Positions 1-9,763 of a stretch of DNA of 9,763 bases are shown in pieces. A model generated the notes under the pieces. It had not been told where the DNA came from. It saw only the letters and a list, made by a program, of their open reading frames with translations, and made no database searches. Made by a program: the position numbers and the translations under genes. This DNA is from Pseudomonadota bacterium (GTDB lineage: Bacteria > Desulfobacterota > JAPLJL01). The stretch spans positions 1 to 9,763 of the forward strand of contig JAPLJL010000377.1 in NCBI GenBank assembly GCA_026388615.1. Reading direction: 5' to 3'. Numbering within the stretch: position 1 is the first letter of the stretch; the number at the start of each line of letters is the position of its first letter.

Positions 1-1505
1 TTGATCCCGATCAAAACGTCGAACTGGCCCAGGCGGAGGTCCCGGAGGATCTCGCTCCGCTCGAAGGTCTGGATCTCGGAGTGGAGGTAGCGCACCTTCA
101 CCCCCAGTTCGCGGTAATACTCGGTCAGGTCTTCGGCCATCCTTTTGGTCAGGGTGGTGACCAGGGTGCGTTCTTTGGCCTCGACCTGCTTTTTGATCTC
201 CCCGTGAAGGTCGAGCACCTGGTTTTTCGCCGGCCGGACTTCGACCGGGGGGTCGATCAGGCCGGTCGGCCGGATAATCTGCTCGACCGGCTGGTTCCGG
301 GACTGTTTTAATTCGTAATCCCCGGGGGTGGCGGAAACGTAAATTACCTGCTTGATCCGCTCCCGGAACTCCTCGAACCGGAGGGGGCGGTTGTCCAGGG
401 CCGAGGGCAAACGGAAACCGTATTCCACCAGGGTTTCCTTGCGGCTCCGGTCCCCGCGGTACATTCCGCCGATCTGGGGCACGGTGATATGGCTTTCGTC
501 GATGAAAAGCAGGAAGTCCCCCGGGAAATAGTCGATCAGGGTGAAGGACGGCTCGCCCGGGGCCCGGCCGTCGAGGTGCCGGGAATAATTTTCGATCCCG
601 GTGCAGTACTTGGTCTCGATCAGCATCTCCAGGTCGTAGCGGGTGCGCTGTTCCAGGCGCTGGGCCTCGAGCAGGCGGTTTTCCCGGTAAAACACCTCCA
701 GCCTTTCCTTGAGTTCCGCCTGGATTCCCGCGATGGCCGCCTCCAGCTTCCCCCCGGTGGTGATGTAATGGGTGCCGGGGTAAACGGTCAGGCGCTTCAG
801 TTTCTGGGAGACCGTGCCCCGGACGGGGTCAAACTCGGAAATGGCTTCGATCTTGTCCCCATCCAGCTCGACCCGGAAAGCCCGCTCTCCGGAATGGGGA
901 GGGAAAATCTCGATCACGTCCCCGCGGGACCGGAAGCAGGAGCGGTGAAAATCGATTTCGTTCCGGGTGTACTGCAATTCGACCAGGCGGCGGATCAGCC
1001 GGTCCCGGTTGGCCTCCTTCCCGACCTCGAGATGAAGGTGATGCCGGCGGTATTCCTCGGGGGAGCCGATCCCGTAGATACAGGAAACGGAGGACACGAC
1101 TACGACGTCCCTCCGCTCCAGGAGCGAGCGGGTGGCGGAGTGACGGAGGCGGTCGATCTCGTCATTGATCGAGGCGTCCTTTTCGATGTAGGTGTCGGTG
1201 GCCGGCAGGTAAGCCTCGGGCTGGTAATAGTCGTAGTAACTGATGAAAAACTCGACCGCGTTCTCCGGGAAAAGTTCCCGGAACTCGGTGAAAAGCTGGG
1301 CGGCCAGGGTCTTGTTGGGGGCGATCACCAGGGCGGGGCGGTTCACCCGGGCGATCACGTTGGCCATGGTGAAGGTCTTCCCCGAGCCGGTCACCCCGAG
1401 GAGCGTCTGGTCGGTAAGCTTTTTTTCCAGGCCCTCAATCAGGGCCCGGGTGGCCTGAGGCTGGTCGCCGCTGAGGACGAAATCGCTGGTCAGTTTGAAG
1501 TCCAT
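1..1505 (-). CDS. uvrB: UvrABC excinuclease subunit B (UvrB), C-terminus beyond window
   Basis: UvrB is the damage-verifying helicase-like subunit of nucleotide excision repair: UvrA loads it at lesions and it then recruits UvrC for incision. The 501 visible residues match the family throughout. The start MDFKLTSDF leads into the Q-motif GDQPQA (residues 13-18). Walker A is GVTGSGKT (37-44). The Tyr-rich beta-hairpin that clamps DNA begins with SYYDYYQPEAY (89-99), and Walker B is DESH (336-339). The reading frame leaves the window at VLIGI, the start of helicase motif V. About 160-170 residues are therefore missing, including the UVR domain that binds UvrC, judging from a usual length near 665. 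The ATG at 1505 is chosen because the protein aligns from its first residues; upstream there is only a weak, closely spaced AGGA. It is co-directional with the pil operon but separated by a long gap, so probably transcribed independently. I see no clear LexA box. Identification is secure. Confidence 0.97.
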   Translation of the reverse strand, partial: MDFKLTSDFVLSGDQPQATRALIEGLEKKLTDQTLLGVTGSGKTFTMANVIARVNRPALVIAPNKTLAAQLFTEFRELFPENAVEFFISYYDYYQPEAYLPATDTYIEKDASINDEIDRLRHSATRSLLERRDVVVVSSVSCIYGIGSPEEYRRHHLHLEVGKEANRDRLIRRLVELQYTRNEIDFHRSCFRSRGDVIEIFPPHSGERAFRVELDGDKIEAISEFDPVRGTVSQKLKRLTVYPGTHYITTGGKLEAAIAGIQAELKERLEVFYRENRLLEAQRLEQRTRYDLEMLIETKYCTGIENYSRHLDGRAPGEPSFTLIDYFPGDFLLFIDESHITVPQIGGMYRGDRSRKETLVEYGFRLPSALDNRPLRFEEFRERIKQVIYVSATPGDYELKQSRNQPVEQIIRPTGLIDPPVEVRPAKNQVLDLHGEIKKQVEAKERTLVTTLTKRMAEDLTEYYRELGVKVRYLHSEIQTFERSEILRDLRLGQFDVLIGI

Positions 1506-4500
1506 AATCCTAAGTCTAAAAGATGTTAAGCAAAGGGCATAGGGCAGAGAGCAAAGGGCTCAAAGCTGGAAGCTCAAAGGTCAAAGGCGGAAAGAACCGG
1601 AGCACCAGCGCACCAGAGACAAGAGCACCAGTAAAAAGAACATTTTTCCCGTTTTTATTGGATTTTCAGAAGGCCGGCTTCCGGCCCCGCTTCCAGCCCG
1701 TAGGCTTACAGGCCGGAGGGTAGGGCCTACAGCCCGGAGGGGGGGAAGGTCGCAGATAGCAAAGGGCATAGCGCAGAGGGCAAAGAGTATTGAAAATCCC
1801 CCTCGATCCCCCTTTTAACAAAGGGGGAAAATATTTTCTTTTTGATTTTAACCTAACATCTATGTCCTACGACCAATGACCTGATTGGGGAGCGAAACCT
1901 TCCCCCCAAAAAGAAAAAAGAGCTTCGATGAAAAAGAATGAACCCCTGGATTCCGGCTTCCGCCGGAATGACGAAATTTAGCACCAGTCTCTTGCCTCTG
2001 AGACCCTGAGCAAAGTCGAAGGGTCGGCTCTAGCCTCTGGCCTGTTTATAACGCCTCACGTCTTACTTTTAACGGATTATCTAAGATTCCTGGTCTTCGC
2101 CGGAATCCTCGGAGCCGATCCCGAACTTTTCCAGCTTGTAACGGAAGGAGCGGAAGCTCAGGCCCAGGAGCCCGGCGGCCTTCTTTTTCTTGCCCCCGCT
2201 TTTCTCGAGCGCGGCCCGGATCAGTTTTTTCTCAAACGCCTCCAGCTGGCTCTCGAGGTTGATCCCCTCGGAGGGAAAGGCGACAGGCTCACTGATCTCC
2301 GGCGTGAAATTCGGATTCAGGTGCGGGTAAATATCCTCCGGGCGAATCCGGTCGGAGGAGGCCAGGGCGGTCACCCTTTCCACCAGATTTTCGAGCTCCC
2401 GGACATTCCCGGGAAAAGAATATTCCTTCAGGAGTTCCAGGCTTTCGGCCGGGATGAGGGGCACCGCCTTCTGGGTTTTATGGGCCAGGAGGCCCCGGAA
2501 ATGTTCCACCAGGATCGGGATGTCTTCCTGGCGTTCCCGGAGGGGGGGGAGCTCGAGCCGAATCACGTTCAGGCGGTAAAAAAGGTCCTCGCGGAATTTC
2601 CCCGCTTCCACCAGCTCGTCGATATCCCGGTTGGTGGCGGCCAGGATCCGCAGGTCCACCTCGATCTCCTTGGTTCCTCCCACCCGCCGGATTTTATGTT
2701 CTTGGATGGCGCGGAGGAGCTTGACCTGCATGGGGGCGGGGAGTTCGGTGATTTCATCCAGAAAGATTGTGCCGCCGGAGGACACCTCGAAAAGTCCGGG
2801 TTTGGTGCGGATCGCGCCGGTAAAGGCGCCCTTCTCATGACCGAAAAGCTCGCTCTCCATCAGGGCTTCGGGAATGGCGCTGCAGTCCAGCGGGACAAAG
2901 GGAGCGTTCCGCCGGGACCCGGAAAAATGGATGGCTCGGGCGACCAGCTCTTTCCCGGTCCCGGATTCGCCGACGATCAGGATGTTGGACTGGTTGTCCG
3001 CGACCTGGCGGATCAGCTCAAAAACCCGGAGCATGACGGGGGCGTTTCCGATTAGGGACCCGAATCCCAGGCGGGTTTTCAGTTCCCGGCGAAGGAGAAG
3101 ATTTTCCCGCTCCAGCTTCAGGCGGGAAAGATTGTTGGCGATCCGGAGTTTGACCTCATCCACCTGGAAGGGTTTTTCCAGGTAATCACAGGCGCCGGAT
3201 TTCATCGCCTCGACCGCCGATTCGGTGGAGCCGAAGGCGGTAATCACCATCACCTGGGTCCCGGGGGCTATTTTTTGGATCTTCCGGGTGATCTCGATGC
3301 CGTCCAGGCCGGGGAGTTTCAGGTCGGTGATGACCAGGTCGAAATGAAAACGGTGGCAAAACTCCAGGGCCTCCAGACCGTTGGCGGCGAGTTTTACCTG
3401 GTAGCCCTGGCGGACGAGGAGGATCTCCAGGAACTCCCGCATGGAAGCCTCGTCGTCAATGACCAGGATCAGCGGGGGCGGGAGCTTCAGGAGGTCGGCG
3501 GCGATTTCAAATTCGGGCAGGTTATTCGGCATGATCTTCTCCGGAAAGAGGGAAGGAAAGCGTGAAGGTCGCGCCCGCGCCCGGCCGGCTTTCGACCTGG
3601 ATCCGGGCCCGGTGCAGCTCGACGATCCGGTGAACGATCGCCAGCCCCAGCCCGATGCCTTTTTCCTTGGTGGTGAAGAAGGGCTCGAACAGGCGGGCCT
3701 GGGTTTCCTCGTCCATGCCCGTGCCGTTGTCACTCAGGCCGATTTCCAGCTGTCCGCGATCGGCGCCGTTCCGGGACCAGACCTGGAGCCTTCCGCCGGA
3801 GGGCATGGCTTCCCCGGCGTTGATCAGGAGGTTGAGAAAAAGCTGGCGGAGCTGGTGGGGGTCGGCCTGGATCAGCCGGGGTTTTCCATAATGTTTTTCG
3901 ATTTTTATTCCCGGGGGGAAATCCTTGCCCTGGCTGGTGAAGTCCACGCATTCGTCCAGGATCGGGATCGGGTCGAGCGGGGCAAACCGGGGCTTTTCCG
4001 GGCGGGCGAAGCGGAGAAAATCGGTGACCAGGCGGTTCAACCGCTCGGTTTCCCGGAGGATGATGCGCATCAGCCGTTTCTCCTCGTCCGGTAATTCCTG
4101 GCGCTCGAGCAGGAGCTGGAGCGGTCCGGAGATGGCCCCCAGGGGGTTGCGGATCTCGTGGGCGATGCCGGCGGCGAGTTCGCCGATCGCGGCCATTTTT
4201 TCCGACCGCATGATCTCTTTTTCCATCTCCTTGATCCGGGTGATGTCTTGGAAAATCAGGATTTTTCCCAGGTCTTCCCCGGCCTCGCCTTTCAGGGCGG
4301 AGAGGGAAAAACCAAGGTAGATCGGAGAGCCGTCCGGCTTCGGCAAGCTGACTTCGGGACGCGTGGTTTTTTTCTGGTCCCGGGCCGCGATTTCCCGGGC
4401 CAGGACGGGAAAGACATCCGCGAGATTTTTATTAAAGATCTCGGCGGTCTTCCGGCCCAGGGTTTCCTCCCCCGAGCGGTTCAGGGAGAGAATCCGGTCG

Positions 4501-7500
4501 GAAGCATCCACGGTTAAAACCCCGCTGCTGATGGATTCCACGATCTTTCGGTGAAAGGCCAGCAGAGAGATTAGGTCGTCCTTTTTCTTTTCCAGCTCGG
4601 CCTGGGTGAACCGGAGCTGTTCGGAAAGCGAGCTGGCCAGGATGGCCACCGCGAAGTAGGCGGCGATATTGGCTCCGACGGTAAAGAAATATTCGCGGGC
4701 CGGGTTGGCCCGGATCACCCCGTTGAGATTCAGGATCTGGTAGAACTCCAGGTCGGCTAAGCCCCCGTATAGGATGGCGGAGAGGGAGGCGATCAGGAGC
4801 GCTCCCCGGCGGTGGAGGAAGATGCTGGCGGTGACGATTCCGAAAAGATAAAGAAAGGAGAAGATGGATTCGGAGCCGCCGGTGAAGAGAATCAGGGCGC
4901 TGATGAAAAAGGGATCCCAGACAATCTGGAAATAAAGGAATAGATTCTGGCTTTTTAAGGAATGCGGCCGGGAAATCCAGGCCAGGCTGAAGGCGGTGAA
5001 GACCAGGGTGATCCCCAGGAGCAGGTAGAGGGGAAAATGGGGGAACTCCCCGGTCTGGGTCAGGACCCAGCCTCCCACCAGCGTGAAGACCAATCCCCCG
5101 CGGAGCAGGATAAGCCAGGTATACCGGCGGCGATTGTCCGCGGGGACCAAGCGGTTGACCCGGTGATTCATTTTTGGAACGAGAGCGGGTCCGGGTTTTT
5201 AACCCACGACATTAGCGAGCGAGAAGATCGGCAGATACATGGAGATAAGGAAGCCGCCGACCACGACGGACAAAACAATCATGATGACCGGTTCGATCAT
5301 GGAGGTCAGGCCGTCCACCGCGGTGTCCACCTCGATATCGTAAAAGTCGGCGATTTTATTGAGCATGGCGTCCAGGGCTCCGGTCTGCTCTCCGACCGCG
5401 ATCATCTGGACCACCATCGAGGGAAAGACGCTGGAGGCCTTGAGGGGCTCGGCGATGGATTTACCCTCGGCAATGCTGGTTTTCGCAAACAGGATGGCCT
5501 TTTCGATGGTGACGTTCCCGGCGGTGCGGGAGCAGATTTCCAGGCCCTCCAAAATGGGCACGCCGCTCGAGATCATCGTTCCCAGGGTCCGGGTGAAGCG
5601 GGCCACCGCCTGCTTGCGGATGAGGTCGCCGAACACCGGCGCCTTGAGGAAGAGATCGTCGGTTATGGCCCGGCCTTTTTCACTCTTGCGGGTGTACTTC
5701 CAGGCAAAAACCAAAGCTACGATAGTCGCAGCGACATGGAAGATATAATGCTTCATGAAATTGCTCATCGCGACCACCACCCGGGTAGGGGCAGGGAGGG
5801 TTCCACCCATATCAGCGAACATCTTTTGGAAAACCGGGACCACGAAGACCAAGAGGACGGTGATGACCGCGACCAAGGCGACAACGACTATGGTCGGGTA
5901 AATCATCGCGCCTTTGACCTTCCGCTTCAGGGCCTCGGATTTTTCCATGAAGACCCCGAGCCGGTTCAGGATGGTGTCCAGGATCCCGCCGACTTCGCCG
6001 GCGGCGATCAGGGCGCAGAAGAGCTTGTCAAAAACCTGGGGGTGGCGCTCCAGGGCCTGGGCGAAGGTCGATCCGCCTTCGACCGACTCCTTGATGTTCA
6101 ACAAAATACTTTTAAAGTTCTTGTTCGGGTTCTGGTTGGCGAGGATGTCCAGGCACTGGACCAGGGGTAGTCCGGCGTCGATCATGGTGGCGAACTGCCG
6201 GGTGAAGATGACCAGTTCGCTCAGAGGGACCCCCTGGGCCCCGCCGAGCATGGAGCCGATAATCGGCAGTTGGCTGAGCTTGAACCCGGCTTTTTTCTCC
6301 TTGACTTTGAAGGGGACGATCTGCTGGGTGCGAAGCTGCTGGATCAGCAGGCCTTCATTCTGGGCCTCGTTTTCCCCCTTGCGGGTTTCCCCTGTTTTTG
6401 TTCTTCCCTCCCACACATAAATTGGCATATTTGTCCCCCTTATTTATTTGCCGGACCGCGCCCCGCTTGGGCCACGGAGAGCATGTTCTTCACCTCTTCC
6501 GGGTCCGTGGAATAGCCCAACACGTTATCAAAAGTGATTAATTTCTTTTGAAACAGGGCGACCAGGGACTGGTTCATGGTCTGCATCCCGAACTTGGCCT
6601 GCCCGACCTGCATCTGGGAATAGATCTGGTGGATTTTATCCTCCCGGATCAGGTTGCGGATGGCGGGGTTGGGGACCAGGATCTCCAGAGACAGGCAGCG
6701 CCCGGCCCCACTGGCCTTGGGGATCAGGGACTGGCAGAGAATACCTTCCAGCACGAAGGAAAGCTGGGCCCGCACCTGAGTCTGGGCGTAGGGGGGGAAG
6801 ACGTCGATGATCCGGTTGATGGTCTGCACCGCCGAGTTGGTATGGAGGGTGGCGAAGCAGAGATGGCCGGTTTCGGAGATCTGCAGGGCGGCCTCGATGG
6901 TTTCCAGGTCCCGCATTTCCCCGATCAGGACCACGTCCGGATCCTGGCGGAGGATGTAGCGGAGGGCATTCTTGAAACTCTTGGTGTCGGCCTGCACCTC
7001 GCGCTGGTTGACGATGCAGTTTCTATGGGCGTGGAGATACTCGATCGGGTCCTCGATGGTAATGATATGTTCGTGCCGGTCCTGGTTGATCTTGTCGATG
7101 ATCGAGGCCAGGGTGGTGGATTTGCCGCATCCGGTGGGGCCGGTGACGAGAATCAGCCCCCGCGGCTTTTGGCTGATATCGTTCATGATCGAGGGGAGCC
7201 CCAGTTCCTCGAAGGTCAGGATCCGGAAGGGAATGGAACGAAAGGCCCCGGCCACCGCCCCCCGCTGGATGAACATGTTGGCCCGGAAGCGGGAGAGCCC
7301 CTTGACCCCGAAGGAAAGGTCAAGCTCGTTCTCCTCCTCGAACCGGTGTTTCTGGGCATCGGTCAGGATGGAATAACAGATCTGCTTGGTTTCGGTGGGG
7401 TTGAGCGGCTCGGCTTTGAGCGGAACCAGGTCGCCGTCGATCCGGAGCTGGGGAGGAGAGCCGGTGGTGATATGGAGGTCGGAGGCCCCCTTTTCAATCA

Positions 7501-8054
7501 TCAACTTGAGTAACTGGTGGAGAGTAAGGGCCGCCAAAAATTCTCCTTAACGGTCTTGGGCCGTGACCCGGGTAACCTCTTTCAGGGAACTGACTTGTTC
7601 CTTGACCTTGGATAGCCCGCTCTGGCGCAGGGTTTTCATCCCCTGCCGCATCGCCTCCCGTTTCAGCTCGGTGGTGGAGGCCCCGGCCAGAATCAACTCT
7701 TTTAACTCTTCGGTTATGATCATAACCTCGTAAAGTGCGATCCGGCCCTTATAGCCGTTGTTGCACTTGTCGCAGCCCTTGCCCTCGTAGGGGATGAAGC
7801 TGTCGACCTGGTCGGGAGGAACCCCGACATCCACGAGCCCGCTTTTGGCCACCTCGATCGGGGCTTTGCATTCCTGACATATCTTCCGGGCCAGCCGCTG
7901 GGCCACGATCAGGTTGACCGAGGCGGTGACCAGGAAGGGCTCGATGCCCATGTTCAGGAGGCGGTTGATGGTGCTGGGGGCGTCGTTGGTGTGGAGGGTG
8001 GAGAGGACGAGATGGCCGGTGAGGGCCGCCTTGACCCCGATCTCGGCGGTTTCA

Positions 8055-8085
<31 letters not shown>

Positions 8086-9763
8086 CCGGGTCCTGCCGGA
8101 GGAAACTCCTCAGGGCGGCGGCGAAGTTGAGCCCGATATCCTCGTGCATCTGGACCTGGTTGATTCCGGGAAGGTTGAACTCGACCGGATCCTCGGCCGT
8201 AGAAACGTTTTCAGTTACCTTGTTCAGCTCCGAGAGGGCGGAATAGAGGGTGGTGGTTTTGCCCGAGCCGGTCGGTCCGGTGACCAGCACCATCCCGAAG
8301 GGCTGGGAAATCGCCCATTTGAAATCCTTCAGGGCCTTTTCCTCGAAACCGAGCTTGGTCATGTCCAGCTGGAGATTGGATTTGTCCAGAAGCCGGAGGA
8401 CGACCTTTTCCCCGAAGAGGGTGGGAAGGACCGAAACCCGGAAGTCCATCTCCTTCCCGCCTGCCATCTTGAGCTTGATCCGGCCGTCCTGGGGCAGACG
8501 CCTTTCGGCGATGTCCAGGTTGGACATAATTTTGAGCCGCGAGGTCATGGCGTTTTTCAGCTTGAGGGGGGGCTTCATGATTTCGGACATGACTCCGTCG
8601 ATCCGGAAGCGGACCCGGAACATCTTCTCGTAGGGCTCGATATGAATGTCGCTGGCGCTTTTCTTGATCGCGTCGGTCAGGATCATGTTCACCAGCCGTA
8701 CCACCGGGGCGTCGGTGGAGGCCTTCTCCAGGTCGGTGACGTCCACCTCCTCCTCGTCCCCGACCACCTCGAGCTCGTCGATGATCCCGGACATTTCGGC
8801 GCCCATGTCCGCGTCGGACTGGACATTGTGGTATTTTTCAATGGCCTTTTTGATCGAATCCTCCGAGGCCACCGCGGTCTCGACGTTGTAGCCGGTCAGG
8901 AACTTGATGTCGTCGATCGCGAAGATGTTGGAGGGATCGGCGGTAGCTACGATCAGGGTGGACCCAGCCCGGTTGACCGGGATAATGGTGTGTTTGACGC
9001 AGACCTCTTTGGTCACCAGGCTGATGACCTCCGGGCTGATCTCAAACTCGTCCAGGTTGATGGCCGGGACCCCAAACTTTTTGCTGATGAACGAGGTCAG
9101 CTCGCTTTCCTTAATAAAGCCGAGCTTGGTCAGGTTGGCCCCCAGCCTTCCTCCCGCGGATTTCTGGGCCTCCATGGCTTTCTGGAGCTGGTCCGGGGAA
9201 ATCAGTTTTTCCTTGATTAGCAGTTCTCCGAGGCGGTTTGTCATAAGAGCCACTCCCTTTGGATTTTAAACATTTTTAATCCTGTAATATTATATAATTA
9301 TATACATATACAATATTTAGTAAAATTTTTCCAGTCGGGAGAATTGGGAGGGAGACCTTGACAATCCAACCCCGGACAGGGAAAAATAACGCGATGAGTC
9401 AAAAATCCGGTTTCAGGGATCCCCGGGTTTCGGCCCGGTTCTCCCGATCCCGCGAAACCCGGGAAGGGGGTTGAAAGCCAATGGAACTGGAAATCACTTC
9501 CGAAAAATGCATCGCCTGCCGGGCCTGCGAATTCGCCTGTTCTTATCATATGGACGGGGATTATTCGAGCATCGGGTCCAGCATCATGATCCATAAGGAC
9601 GAGCGGAAGGACTACTTCGGACCGATCCTGAAACGGTCCAAGGACATTGTGCTCGCGCGTCCGGAGGGAATCGAGCTGCTCAAACCCGGACAGTCCACCA
9701 CCGGGGGCGCGGCGGCCAACAAGCCGATCCTGATGCGGGGCCCTTGCGACCTCTGCCCGGATG

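Overview
The window looks like bacterial chromosome of deltaproteobacterial (Desulfobacterota) type. Three things point there: a pilB-pilT-pilC-pilS-pilR gene order as known from Geobacter and relatives, a separate ferredoxin-like Fe-S gene next to it, and intergenic DNA full of short dispersed palindromes. Coding regions are GC-rich and gene-dense. The lineage is an inference from gene order and protein style; no ribosomal marker is present.

Layout from left to right. Positions 1-1505 (minus) hold the first 501 residues of the repair helicase UvrB, whose C-terminus lies beyond the left edge. Positions 1506-2080 are a gene-free gap of about 575 bases containing at least six kinds of repeat or palindrome. 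Positions 2081-9244 (minus) are a compact type IV pilus operon, transcribed right to left as pilB, pilT, pilC, pilS, pilR. Gaps within it are 9, 11 and 27 bases, and pilS and pilR overlap by 11. Positions 9245-9480 are a divergent control region with an AT-rich half near pilB and a GC-rich inverted repeat near the gene on the other side. From 9481 (plus) a Cys-rich Fe-S protein begins and runs off the right edge.

How the genes work together: PilB (extension ATPase) and PilT (retraction ATPase) act in turn on the inner-membrane platform PilC to polymerise and withdraw a pilus. PilS (membrane histidine kinase) and PilR (sigma-54 activator) form a two-component system that in studied bacteria controls the major pilin gene. 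That gene, pilA, follows pilR in Geobacter but is not found here; the repeat-filled gap and then uvrB occupy the place. The Fe-S protein belongs to a separate, divergent transcription unit, probably electron transfer to an oxidoreductase encoded further right.

I see no clearly undescribed system. The points most worth a second look are the absent pilA, the strong inverted repeat just before the Fe-S gene, a near-complete c-di-GMP-binding signature at the PilB N-terminus, and the repeat cluster between pilR and uvrB.
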